Positions 43,805 to 54,502 of a DNA stretch of 64,000 bases are shown in pieces. This DNA comes from Vreelandella profundi. Lineage in GTDB: Bacteria; Pseudomonadota; Gammaproteobacteria; Pseudomonadales; Halomonadaceae. The DNA is taken from NCBI RefSeq assembly GCF_019722725.1, contig NZ_CP077941.1, forward strand, positions 620,001 to 684,000, written 5' to 3'. Under the pieces are notes generated by a model. It searched no databases. It had not been told where the DNA came from and worked only from the letters and a program-made list of their open reading frames with translations. Made by a program: the position numbers and the translations under genes. The stretch's first letter is position 1, and every line of letters starts with the position of its first letter.

Positions 43805-44967
43805 TCACCCAGTTCACGCATGACCGCGTACAGTTTGGACTTCGCTTCAAAGCCTACGCCTGGAATATCCGGCAGGCCAACATAGCCATTTTCCACTTGA
43901 ATGCCGTCAGCGAAACCACCAAAGGGTTGAAAAACATCCGGATACGACTCGTTGCCACCTAAATGCAGGCCGGCCGCAATGTTCAACGACATCTGGTGGC
44001 CTCCATGGGGAACGACGCGGCGCGATGACCAGCCCAGGTCTTCCATTACCTTCAGCGTGCGCATGTATTCAACTAAGCCGTAAGAGAGTGCGCAGTCAAA
44101 CTGAACAAAGTCGCGGTCAGGGCGCATGCCGCCATGGCGTAACAAGTTGCGCGCATCTTGATGCGAGAACAGGTTTTCGCCGGTCGCCATAGGCAGGTCG
44201 TAATGATTAGCAAGCTCTGCCTGAAGGGCGTAGTCAAGCGGGTCGCCAGCTTCTTCATACCAAAATAGATTGTAAGGCTTTAGCGCTTCGGCATAGGCGA
44301 TAGCGGTGGCTTGATCAAAGCGGCCGTTAGCATCAACGGCGACGCGGCTGCCGTCACCTACAACCTTAATGACCGCCTCAATGCGGCGTAAATCTTCTTC
44401 AAGCGACGCCGCGCCAATCTTCATTTTGACTACGTTATAACCGCGGTCTAAATAGCTGCGCATTTCATCTTGCAGTTTACTGTGGTCTTTGCCGGGATAG
44501 TAATAACCGCCCGCCGCGTATACCCACACTTTATCGTCGGCGACACCGTTGCGGTAACGGTCGGCCAACAGCTTATAGAGTGGTTTGCCTTCTATTTTAG
44601 CCACAGCGTCCCAAACGGCCATGTCGATTGTGCCTACCGCAACCGAGCGCTCGCCGTGGCCGCCGGGCTTTTCGTTGGTCATTAAGGTTTTCCAGATAGC
44701 AAACGGATCAAGGTTGTTATTCTCTTGATCGATAAGGCTTTCTGGGTCAGCTTCGCTGATGCGATCCAAAAAACGGTCGCGCATCAGCGCACCCTGGCCA
44801 TAACGTCCATTGGAGTTAAACCCATAGCCAATCACAGGCTTACCGTCGCGTATTACGTCGGTCACGACGGCGACCACAGAACAGGTCATCTTGGAGAAAT
44901 CGATATAAGCATTGGCGATGGGCGAGGCAATGGAAACGGTTTTTTCGCGGATTTCAACGATGCGCAT
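43798..44967 (-). CDS. tarD: D(-)-tartrate dehydratase (enolase superfamily)
   Basis: This 389-residue member of the mandelate racemase subgroup closely follows the Bradyrhizobium D-tartrate dehydratase pattern, which dehydrates D-tartrate to oxaloacetate. Diagnostic stretches are AYIDFSKMT, GYGFNSNGRYGQG, NEKPGGHGERSVAVGTIDMA, the base K181-x-K183 in VVKMKIG, metal ligands in VDANGRF, WYEEAGDP and ATGENLFSH, and the second acid/base H321 in VPHGGHQMS. ATG 44967 has AGGAA upstream and gives the characterised length. It is divergent from a LysR gene. No tartrate transporter is adjacent. The product, oxaloacetate, is also the OadA substrate. Confidence 0.88.
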   Translation of the reverse strand: MRIVEIREKTVSIASPIANAYIDFSKMTCSVVAVVTDVIRDGKPVIGYGFNSNGRYGQGALMRDRFLDRISEADPESLIDQENNNLDPFAIWKTLMTNEKPGGHGERSVAVGTIDMAVWDAVAKIEGKPLYKLLADRYRNGVADDKVWVYAAGGYYYPGKDHSKLQDEMRSYLDRGYNVVKMKIGAASLEEDLRRIEAVIKVVGDGSRVAVDANGRFDQATAIAYAEALKPYNLFWYEEAGDPLDYALQAELANHYDLPMATGENLFSHQDARNLLRHGGMRPDRDFVQFDCALSYGLVEYMRTLKVMEDLGWSSRRVVPHGGHQMSLNIAAGLHLGGNESYPDVFQPFGGFADGIQVENGYVGLPDIPGVGFEAKSKLYAVMRELGEG

Positions 44968-45066
44968 AGGGCATTCCTTTATCGGTTTAGTGCCTAACAA
45001 TAAACGTGGTAATTCAGCGCAACCAATGCTATTAATCCGCAACCCCATGCTGAAATGGCATTGCCC

Positions 45067-45936
45067 ATGGAACTTGTTTGGCTTGAAGATTTCATCGCCC
45101 TAGCGGAGCAAGGCAGTTTCGTACGCGCTGCAGACGCTCGCCATATTACCCAGCCAGCGTTTAGCCGCAGGATACGTTCACTTGAGCAGTGGATGGGGGT
45201 GAGCCTATTTGTGCGAACGCCGCAAGGCACCACGCTGACGGAAGCCGGGCGGCATATCTTAACCGACGCGTCTGAAGCCACGAGCCGTCTTTATCGGCTG
45301 CGCACCGAGGCGCAGGAAGTGGCTGGGCATATGGCCAAAACGCTTCCGTTTGCCGCGACTCACTCGCTTTCGTTTACGTTTTTCCCGCGCTGGATTCGCC
45401 AAGTGGATAACGGTGCTCCGATTGAGGCCATTCGTCTTCATTCCGATAGCATGGCAGGGTGTGAAAAATTACTGGTGCATGGGGACGTGCCTTTTTTGCT
45501 CTGCCACCGACACCCTGCCGTGCCTTCACCCTTGGCACCGGGGCTGTTTATTAGCAAACAGGTGGGGGAAGACACCCTGGTTGCGTTGATGAGTCCTAGC
45601 GTAAGTCAAGAAATTCCCTCTCATCAGCTGCCTTATTTGGCTTACACCGAAGCATCGGGCCTGGGGCGTATTGTGGCCCATCGTTTATATGGCAAAGCCG
45701 CGGTTTTGGCGCTTAAGCCACAGTTTAGTAGCCACTTAGCCGCGGTATTAATGTCCATGGCGCTGGAGGGAAAGGGAGTGGCATGGTTACCAAAAAGCCT
45801 TGCAGAGCAAGAGGTTGGCGATGGGCGCTTAGTCCGTGCGTTGGATGAAAGTTGGGATGTTACGTTACAAATACATCTTACCCGCCCTGTTGCGCCATTA
45901 AGTGCGGCTGCTGAAGTATTTTGGAATAAGCTGTAA
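45067..45936 (+). CDS. LysR-type regulator, YjiE/HypT-like
   Basis: This 289-residue regulator has an N-terminal winged helix-turn-helix (FIALAEQGSFVRAADARHITQPAFSRRIRSLEQ) and a substrate-binding domain. The WLEDFIAL start, AATHSLSFTFFPRWI and GKGVAWLPKSLAEQEV resemble the E. coli YjiE/HypT branch. It is divergent from tarD with about 100 bp between them, so control of tarD is likely by position (inference). An in-frame ATG at 45055 would add four residues. LysR genes of this branch are not known tartrate regulators, so the inducer is open. Confidence 0.88.
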   Translation: MELVWLEDFIALAEQGSFVRAADARHITQPAFSRRIRSLEQWMGVSLFVRTPQGTTLTEAGRHILTDASEATSRLYRLRTEAQEVAGHMAKTLPFAATHSLSFTFFPRWIRQVDNGAPIEAIRLHSDSMAGCEKLLVHGDVPFLLCHRHPAVPSPLAPGLFISKQVGEDTLVALMSPSVSQEIPSHQLPYLAYTEASGLGRIVAHRLYGKAAVLALKPQFSSHLAAVLMSMALEGKGVAWLPKSLAEQEVGDGRLVRALDESWDVTLQIHLTRPVAPLSAAAEVFWNKL

Positions 45937-46436
45937 CTTTAAACAGCGGTTTGTTAATCATAGGCTTGTAAACATTAACTTAAATGTGTAAAAAAATGTC
46001 CTAAAGCGCTGAACTTAACTATATTACCTCTATTAAAGTTGATCTTGAGGCCGTTAAGCAGCCTAAAGATAGAGGCTGAAGCTTGAAGTCATAAGCATGT
46101 TTAGTGGGGGAGTGGCAGTGCACTTTCCTAAGATAAATTCAGTCTTTGTTGCTTCTACTGCTTCTATATAAAGCCGCTTAAAGAGCCTTGATCAAATGTT
46201 CGTTGCACTTTTGTTTGAAGTTAAGGTCTATTTTTTTGCTTTTAACCGTGTCAACGTTTTGCTAATGTGCAAAAATTGTGCGAAATAGAGTAAAAAGTGG
46301 CCCTTTTCATAGCATTCGCGCTATGCTTGGTGGTATTAATGGCAAGTATTTATTTAATCGCCGTTACCTTTATTTAGGCATGAATTTTTAGACACAGTGC
46401 CTTAGCAACCGGCAAGATGCCCATGGAACGTTCGAC
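45937..46436. other. 500-bp AT-rich intergenic region before zipA
   Basis: I see no supported gene. The stretch is much more AT-rich than the genes around it and has several runs of A or T. Two small inverted repeats occur: CAGCCT/AGGCTG near 46060-46080 and CATAGC/GCTATG near 46308-46326. It lies at the point where the tartrate module interrupts the smc-zipA order and must carry the zipA promoter. It may be horizontally derived or a remnant (inference). Confidence 0.6.
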
Positions 46437-48236
46437 ATGGAACTAAGAGAGTGGCTAATTATTTTAGGGCTGGCGTTGGTATCGCTCATCGTTATAGACG
46501 GTGTGCGAAGACTTCAACGACAGCGTCGTGTACCCCGCCTTGACCAGGCAGAGAAGGATCTTTCAGCTAGTCAGCTAGAAGACCCCGATGATGCTGCTAA
46601 AGCAGCCGAGATAAATTGGGAGCTTCCTAACGGTGGCGCCCGCGTTGTTAAGCCTGCTGATTATAGCGGGTTAGGAAGTAAGCCAAAGTTAGAACGTCAA
46701 GAGCATCCTGGTGCCTCACGAGTGCTTGCTGAGTTTAGACGCTCAGCCACGGCTAAGGTCGCTAAGCGTAAAGCTGAAAAAGCCGAGAAAGCGGAAGCGC
46801 TAGCGTTTGCTAAAGCGTCGCCCGCAGCACCTCAGGTCAATATCGCTGACACTGCGCCTGAGCATGAGCGCCGCGAGCCCAGTGTTTCTTTTACTGCGCC
46901 GCAGGCTGCTCAATCAGCGTCTGCTTCTATTGCCGATTCATCCGCGGCTACCGAGACGCCAGTTTCTGCTCAGACACCCCCTGTTCAAGCATCGGCACCA
47001 GAACTGGCTGTTTCAGAAGCTATGGCGCCGGAAGTAGCAACGACGCCTGCTGCGGCTTCTATAAGCGCGAGTGAATCAGTCGAAGCTCCGGTGCAGCCTG
47101 AACGCGAGAACGTGCTGCGTGCCGAGCCTGAAGATGCCGCCTTTGCCAAACATGCCTCCAGCGACGCTGCACCAAAACGCCGCAAGCTGCGCTCTGACAC
47201 CGTGGGCGAGCATGATGAGCTGGACGATGATCAGGTAGACGAATATCGTCTTGTTGATTTTGAAGGTATGGGCCGATCTTTTAAACGTCGTCTTATTGAG
47301 CGTCGTTTAGAGCGGCAGCGTAAAAAAGCCGAGAAAGCCATTTGCGATAAAGCGCTGGCAAAACAGAAGGCCGAGCGTAAGGCACTAGAAGCGGAGCAGC
47401 GTCGTGAGGCCAAAGAGGCCGCTGATGCTGAGCGTGCTCGACTGGCTCAAGAGCAGGCCCAGGCACGCGAAGTCGCTGCTAGCGCCGCAGCAGCCGATCG
47501 ACTGGTGGCACAGCAGCGTATCGCTGAAGAGGAAGAGCGTCGCGAGACTGAGCGTTATTCCGAAAGCTATTCAAACAGCCATTCAGACAGCCATTCAGAC
47601 CGTCATGCCGCCTATGAAGATGGCTATGACCACGCTGATGAGCGCGGAGAATACGCTAGCGACGATTCTTTTGATGACCGGGGCGCGAGCGAGCGAGAGT
47701 CCAACCAGCGGGTTCGCGTTCATCCCACCTTGGAAAAAGCCTTACGCCATGACGTTAATGGCGAACACGCGAAAGAAACGCTTTCTGGCGCTGAAGAAGT
47801 CGTGGTTATCAGCGTGCTTTCGCGTGATCCCGAAGGCTTTGATGGCAGCAAACTGCTTGAGCTCATGATGGTATGTGGTTTGCGCTACAGCAGTGGAATG
47901 GGTATTTTCCACCGCTTTGAGACTGAAAGCGAAGACAGCGAGCTACAGTTCTCGATGGTTAACGTTGTTAAGCCGGGCACTTTCCCCATTCAAGAAATGG
48001 GTGAATTTATGACCCCCGGCGTAACGCTGCTGATGCCGCTGCCCGGGGCTGTTGATAGCTCCGCTGCATTTGAGGCAATGGTCGAGACGGCCATGGTACT
48101 GGTTCGTCATATGGGCGGTGAGCTGAAGGATGAAAATCGCAGCGTTATGACCGCACAAACGATTGAATTTGCCCGCCAGCGTGTGCGTGAATTTGAACGC
48201 CGTCATCGACTGCATCGGCATATGCAAGCACGTTAA
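46437..48236 (+). CDS. zipA: Cell division protein ZipA
   Basis: This 599-residue protein tethers FtsZ to the inner membrane. It has an N-terminal membrane helix (about 6-22, WLIILGLALVSLIVIDG) followed by a basic patch, a very long charged and Ala/Pro-rich linker (about 25-450) with KAEKAEKAEA-type repeats and an S-x-S-x-S-H-S-D run, and the C-terminal FtsZ-binding domain (about 455-590: VVISVLSRDPEGFDG, MGIFHRFE, FSMVNVVKPGTFP, LMPLPGAVDS). The linker is much longer than in E. coli (328 residues in total). Upstream of ligA as in Pseudomonas. Confidence 0.94.
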   Translation: MELREWLIILGLALVSLIVIDGVRRLQRQRRVPRLDQAEKDLSASQLEDPDDAAKAAEINWELPNGGARVVKPADYSGLGSKPKLERQEHPGASRVLAEFRRSATAKVAKRKAEKAEKAEALAFAKASPAAPQVNIADTAPEHERREPSVSFTAPQAAQSASASIADSSAATETPVSAQTPPVQASAPELAVSEAMAPEVATTPAAASISASESVEAPVQPERENVLRAEPEDAAFAKHASSDAAPKRRKLRSDTVGEHDELDDDQVDEYRLVDFEGMGRSFKRRLIERRLERQRKKAEKAICDKALAKQKAERKALEAEQRREAKEAADAERARLAQEQAQAREVAASAAAADRLVAQQRIAEEEERRETERYSESYSNSHSDSHSDRHAAYEDGYDHADERGEYASDDSFDDRGASERESNQRVRVHPTLEKALRHDVNGEHAKETLSGAEEVVVISVLSRDPEGFDGSKLLELMMVCGLRYSSGMGIFHRFETESEDSELQFSMVNVVKPGTFPIQEMGEFMTPGVTLLMPLPGAVDSSAAFEAMVETAMVLVRHMGGELKDENRSVMTAQTIEFARQRVREFERRHRLHRHMQAR

Positions 48237-48253
48237 ATCGGGCTTGCTGTCTA

Positions 48254-48287
48254 ACACCCGCCTTCTTTACAGACGGCGGGTGTTTTT
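48254..48287 (+). terminator. Rho-independent terminator of zipA
   Basis: ACACCCGCC pairs perfectly with GGCGGGTGT around a short loop, followed by a T-tract (48283-48287). It lies about 18 bp after the zipA stop. Confidence 0.9.
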
Positions 48288-48369
48288 GTTTATGCGCCTG
48301 CTTTTATAATGGGCGCAGTTTTTAAGGTGTGTTTACATATCTGTTTTGCATTTTCGCTGCCGCTTTTAG

Positions 48370-50423
<2,054 letters not shown>

Positions 50424-50424
<1 letters not shown>

Positions 50425-50699
50425 TGGGCCGATTTATTGAAGTACCCGCACGAATGCTGCCAGAAGAAACCTTGAAAGCGCTGTTGGAGGCCTTCGTTAC
50501 CCGCCAGGGCTACGATACCACCGACACGACAGGCGAGGGCATGCACGGTTGGGTAGCCGAACTGAAAAAACAGCTGGCGCGCAATGAGCTGATCATTGCG
50601 CATGATCTGGAGCTAGAGATGACTGAAGTCATGACCCTAGCTCAATGGCGCTCCTTTGGCCGCGACGTGGCCGATGATGAAGAGGAAGGCGACTACTGA
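50424..50699 (+). CDS. YheU family (UPF0270) protein
   Basis: This 91-residue small acidic protein resembles the YheU/UPF0270 family: FIEVPARMLPEETLKALLEAFVTRQGYD, then WVAELKKQLARNELIIAHDLELEMTEVM. In E. coli YheU the fitting segments are an I-P-W-x-x-L-S-P-E-T-L start and a VKRQL core. Function unknown. It is coupled to ligA by a TAATG overlap (start at 50424), and its last 7 bp overlap the convergent mnmC stop. Confidence 0.75.
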
Positions 50700-52744
50700 G
50701 CGCGGATAATCGCACTAATAATACGTCGTCCTGGGTGTAGGTGATCAACCAGCGGTAATTCTAACGGCATGGGCTCATCGCACAGTCGCGAAGCAATCAG
50801 CTCGGCACAGAGCGGCGCGCTGGCCAATCCTCGCGAGCCGTGCGCGGTGGTTATCCATAGCCCTCTATGGTGCTCGCCACGCTTGTCCGGCACGCGAGTG
50901 GCATCTTTGCTGAGCGCGCAATAGTCAGCCCGCCACGTATCCGCTATCGGCACTGGCCCTGCGTAGGGGCTTTTGTCGGGGCTCGCGGCACGCACCGCAG
51001 CCCGGCCCTTTAGGTTTTCAGGGCTAAGATTAATGCCCGCCTGTTCTAGCTCGTCAACCAGGGCGGGCAGCGTTTGGCGCAGCTCGTCAATGTTGCGCTG
51101 GTGGTCGGACGCTGACACATCGGTGGTGGCGTTGTTGGGCACAAAGCTTGCGCCAAAGGTTAATACGCCATCCAATGCCGGCGCGACATAGCCACCGGCA
51201 CACACCACGCGGCTAGGGCCTGTCACCTGTTCAGGTAGATTGATTTCACTAACCTGGCCACGTACAGACTGCAGCGGCAGCTCTAGCGTTTGTGCAAAGC
51301 GGTTGGCTAAATGGGCGCTGGCAATCACGACCTGGTCCGCCTCCTCGCTGCGGCCCTCGGCTAAGTGGATCTGCCAGCCCTGGCCAGCAGCGCCATCAGC
51401 ATCTTTGCGGTCAAGCGATGTGACGTCGCCCTGCAGCAGCGTGATGTTCGAATGGCTCAGCAAATGCTCGCACAGCGCCTTAGGCCGCACCCAGCCCGCC
51501 TGTGAATAAAAGAGCCCATGAGAGGCGTCAATAGTCAGCGCCGCTGCATCGGTTAGCGCAGGATTTTGCATCGCAGAGACGACCTCGCAAGGCAGCGGGT
51601 GTTGCTCAATAAAGCGCTGCTGGCGAAGCGCTTCTTTATCGCTACTAGCGAGTTGAATGACGCCACACGGTTGCCATAAAGGAGGCGCAGACAACGGCTG
51701 TGTGCAACGCTGCTGCGCCAACCAGCGCTGGCTATAGAGCAGCCCGGCAAGATAAACGCGGCTTTGATGATTTGTCTCTGCGGCAAGTTTCACATACAGC
51801 GCGCCCTGACGGTTGCCAGAGCCGCCCGCGCCAGGGGCCTCACGCTCAATGACCGTCACCTGAACGCCGCGCCGCGCTAGCGCCGCTGCAACGCTACAGC
51901 CCGCAAGCCCCGCGCCGATTATGGCAACGTGCATCGCAACATGTTTAGCCGCCTCAATAGGTGGCGGCGTGAACCAGGGAGTTTTCTCGCGCCGCTGATC
52001 GCTGGGCGGCGACTCAATACTGCCCGCCAGCATTTCTCGTTTACGGCCATAGCCCGGTACTTTTTGCCAGTGAAAGCCTGCCGCTTTCAAGCCACGCTTC
52101 ACAATGCCCGCGCAGGTAAATGTCGCAAAGGTCGCCCCAGGGCGTGAACGTGCGGCCATGGCGTCAAACAGTGCCGGGTGCCACATGTCAGGATTTTTCG
52201 AAGGCGCAAAGCCGTCCAAAAACCACGCATCTACCTGGCCATCCAGCTGTTCTAAGCGCTCTGTGGTATCTCCAAAATGCAGGTCGAGGGTTACACGCTC
52301 GGTTAAGTGCAGGCGATGAATGCCACTGACGGCGGCCGGCCACTGGTCACACAGTACCTGTGCATAAGCGGCCAGTGATGGCCAAACGGCTAAGGCGCGC
52401 TCAAGCGCCTGGCGATCAAAAGGGTATTTTTCGGTAGATAACAAATGCAGCCGTGCATTAGCAGGCGCATGTTGTTCAAAGCACGCCCAGGCGCAGAGCA
52501 TATTTAACCCTGTGCCAAAGCCCGTTTCGCCAATGACAAAAGGGCGCGTCAACGTCCAACTGGCGAAACGCTCAGGAAGATGATTGGCACCGAGAAACAC
52601 GTGTTCCGTCTCCGCGCGGCCATCGCCACGGGTGAAATAGATATCATCAAACGCTGCTGAGCGGGGCGCACCCTCTTCATTCCAGGTAAGTGTGGGCGTG
52701 GTTAGCGCCGCGAGGAGGGGCAAAGCGGTTGGACGTTGGGCCAC
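50693..52744 (-). CDS. mnmC: Bifunctional tRNA mnm5s2U34 biosynthesis protein MnmC
   Basis: This 683-residue fusion finishes the modification of U34 in several tRNAs. The N-terminal methyltransferase (DUF752, about 1-240) includes GETGFGTGLN for S-adenosylmethionine binding and the DAWFLDGFAPSKNPDMW motif. The C-terminal FAD-dependent oxidoreductase (about 265-665) begins VAIIGAGLAGCSVAAALA and ends with ITTAHGSRGLASAPL. The oxidase removes the carboxymethyl group and the methyltransferase then adds a methyl group. It ends convergently with the yheU-like gene, overlapping by 7 bp. Confidence 0.95.
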   Translation of the reverse strand: MAQRPTALPLLAALTTPTLTWNEEGAPRSAAFDDIYFTRGDGRAETEHVFLGANHLPERFASWTLTRPFVIGETGFGTGLNMLCAWACFEQHAPANARLHLLSTEKYPFDRQALERALAVWPSLAAYAQVLCDQWPAAVSGIHRLHLTERVTLDLHFGDTTERLEQLDGQVDAWFLDGFAPSKNPDMWHPALFDAMAARSRPGATFATFTCAGIVKRGLKAAGFHWQKVPGYGRKREMLAGSIESPPSDQRREKTPWFTPPPIEAAKHVAMHVAIIGAGLAGCSVAAALARRGVQVTVIEREAPGAGGSGNRQGALYVKLAAETNHQSRVYLAGLLYSQRWLAQQRCTQPLSAPPLWQPCGVIQLASSDKEALRQQRFIEQHPLPCEVVSAMQNPALTDAAALTIDASHGLFYSQAGWVRPKALCEHLLSHSNITLLQGDVTSLDRKDADGAAGQGWQIHLAEGRSEEADQVVIASAHLANRFAQTLELPLQSVRGQVSEINLPEQVTGPSRVVCAGGYVAPALDGVLTFGASFVPNNATTDVSASDHQRNIDELRQTLPALVDELEQAGINLSPENLKGRAAVRAASPDKSPYAGPVPIADTWRADYCALSKDATRVPDKRGEHHRGLWITTAHGSRGLASAPLCAELIASRLCDEPMPLELPLVDHLHPGRRIISAIIRAQ

Positions 52745-52863
52745 GCAGGCATCCTTCGTAGTGATATCGTCGATGATGACGTAGTGATCAACAGATGGTT
52801 AAAAAATGATCAAAGTGTTGATAGCAGCGCTATCTCTGGCTTAGCGAAAAGCGTCCGCCGGGT

Positions 52864-52906
52864 TTGCACAGAGTTTTCCACAGGCTCTGTGAAGAACTTT
52901 GTGCAA
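52864..52906. repeat. Nested inverted repeats with a DnaA-box-like core
   Basis: The left arm TTGCACAGAG (52864-52873) can pair with CTCTGTG (52885-52891) or, over ten positions with one G-U pair, with CTTTGTGCAA (52897-52906). The two hairpins share the left arm and exclude each other. TTTTCCACA in the first loop is one base from the DnaA consensus TTATCCACA. It lies between mnmC and yciI, which both read leftward. Confidence 0.55.
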
Positions 52907-52938
52907 GACTGACGAACACCCATAGTGGGCTATTAAAA

Positions 52939-53238
52939 TCAAGGCAGCACTTTTTTGAATGGCTTCACAATGACCTTGGCATAGACTCCTGCAATCATGT
53001 AAGGATCTGCATCGGCCCAAGCTTTAGCCGCTTCCAGGCCGTCAAATTCCGCCACGACCAAGCTGCCTGAAAACCCTGCGTCACCCGGGTTTTCAGCATC
53101 AATGGCAGGGTGAGGGCCCGCCAGCACCAAACGGCCTTCATCGCGCAGCGCTTCCAGGCGGGCTAAATGATCAGGGCGAGCTGCCAGTCGGCGCTCTAGG
53201 CTATTGGCGACATCTTCACTAAGAATGGCATACAGCAT
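52939..53238 (-). CDS. yciI: YciI-like protein
   Basis: This 99-residue ferredoxin-like fold of the YCII family begins [28 protein letters not shown] and has the conserved LAGPHPA and [22 protein letters not shown] segments. The family histidine and aspartate positions (RPDHLARL and DADPY) are present. The cellular role is not known. It is divergent from the PHP-domain gene, and yciI, a PHP gene and yciO are near each other in many gammaproteobacteria. Confidence 0.9.
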   Translation of the reverse strand: MLYAILSEDVANSLERRLAARPDHLARLEALRDEGRLVLAGPHPAIDAENPGDAGFSGSLVVAEFDGLEAAKAWADADPYMIAGVYAKVIVKPFKKVLP

Positions 53239-53445
53239 TGAGTATAACTCCTTGATTAGACGAGGTTGCGACGTTAGCGCTAATTGACCATGCGATTATA
53301 AGCGCGCACCATATCTGACGCACCGTTCTCACATGCTGCTTTGAAATACCGTTTCTGACAGACAGGGAGCGGTTAAGTAACGACTGAACAGCATTTCAGT
53401 TTTTCCAATGCTCATTCTGACAAACTGGCCACACGGCGTCATCTT

Positions 53446-54360
53446 ATGCCTCAACTTCCGTATACCTTTGATGCCGATCAGCGCTACCCGGTTGATTTGC
53501 ACATGCACTCCACCGCTTCCGATGGCGCGCTCACGCCCACCGAGCTTGTAACGCTGTGTGCCGAGCGTGGGTTAACGCATATGTCGCTGACCGACCACGA
53601 TACCATGGACGGCATAGACGAAGCGGCCCGCGCGGCTGAACAAGCGGGGCTGTGCCTTATCGCTGGGTGTGAGTTATCCACACGCTGGCAGGGCATCAAT
53701 ATCCATGTCGTGGCACTAATGCCCGGCGGCCTGCAGGGGGCAATGGTCGAAGGTTTGATTCAGCAACGTGATGCGCGCATTCAGCGTGCGGAAGTGATTG
53801 CCGAACGCCTGGAAAAAGTAGGGTTAAGCAACGCGCTGGAAAAAGCGCGTGCGCAGGCTGGCAGCGACCGCCCTTTGGGTCGCCCAGACTTTGCCCGGGC
53901 GCTGGTCGCTGAAGGTGTCGTGCCCGATTGGTCAAGTGCCTTTAAGCGCTACCTGGGCAGTGGCAAGAAGGGCGATGTCAAAGCCCACTGGCCGGAAATT
54001 AGCCAGGTGGTGGCGTGGGTAGTGGCCTCTGGCGGCGTCGCTGTGATTGCGCATCCACTGCGCTATGGCTTAACGCGGCGCAAGCGTGGTTTGTTGATGG
54101 ACACGTTTCAGGCGGCAGGCGGGCAAGCGGTTGAGCTGGTCAGCGGCCAGCAGAACTCGGACAGCACACGCGACTTAGCCCGCCAGCTTGCTGAGCGTGA
54201 GCTTTACGCCTCCCTCGGCAGCGACTTTCACTTCCCCGGCAGTCATGCGGCGCCCGGCAGTATGAGCCTAGTGCCGCGCACCGCTGCCCCTCCCATATGG
54301 CAGCACCCGCGGTTACTGCATTTACGTGACGCACAACCTGGCCTATTGGCGAAGGCCTAG
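53446..54360 (+). CDS. rnm: PHP-domain phosphoesterase (RNase AM / nucleoside 3',5'-bisphosphate phosphatase)
   Basis: This 304-residue metal-dependent phosphoesterase is of the YciV type. PHP motifs are VDLHMHSTASDGALTP, THMSLTDHDT, GCELST, VIAHPLRYGL and SLGSDFHFPG, which together supply the metal ligands. E. coli YciV (Rnm, RNase AM) trims RNA 5' ends and removes the 3' phosphate of 3',5'-bisphosphonucleotides. The ATG at 53446 lacks an obvious strong ribosome site. It is followed by a 13-bp tandem array and yciO. Confidence 0.9.
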   Translation: MPQLPYTFDADQRYPVDLHMHSTASDGALTPTELVTLCAERGLTHMSLTDHDTMDGIDEAARAAEQAGLCLIAGCELSTRWQGINIHVVALMPGGLQGAMVEGLIQQRDARIQRAEVIAERLEKVGLSNALEKARAQAGSDRPLGRPDFARALVAEGVVPDWSSAFKRYLGSGKKGDVKAHWPEISQVVAWVVASGGVAVIAHPLRYGLTRRKRGLLMDTFQAAGGQAVELVSGQQNSDSTRDLARQLAERELYASLGSDFHFPGSHAAPGSMSLVPRTAAPPIWQHPRLLHLRDAQPGLLAKA

Positions 54361-54424
54361 CCCGGTGTTTGTCGGCCGGTAAAGACTGAACCACGTCAAC
54401 GCCAGGTCAGCTATGCTGTATGAG

Positions 54425-54495
54425 CAGGGTTTTAGGATCAGGTTTTAGGATCAGGTTTTAGGACAGGGTTGTAGGATAGGATTTTAAGACAGGAG
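54425..54495 (+). repeat. Five-copy 12-14 bp tandem array running into the yciO ribosome site
   Basis: Units are CAGGGTTTTAGGAT (54425), CAGGTTTTAGGAT (54439), CAGGTTTTAGGA (54452), CAGGGTTGTAGGAT (54464) and AGGATTTTAAGAC (54478), then AGGAG at 54491-54495, which is the yciO Shine-Dalgarno sequence. Each unit carries AGG-type cores resembling a ribosome site. Confidence 0.9.
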
Positions 54496-54502
54496 CAGTT
54501 CC

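Noticed and set aside
47560..47620. Ser-His-Asp rich repeat in zipA as a separate element
   Set aside because: In frame within the ZipA linker and consistent with low-complexity linker growth; not an independent feature.
53670..53685. Perfect DnaA box TTATCCACA inside the PHP-domain gene
   Set aside because: A single box within a coding sequence, with no clustering or AT-rich unwinding region; expected by chance. No origin is present in this window.
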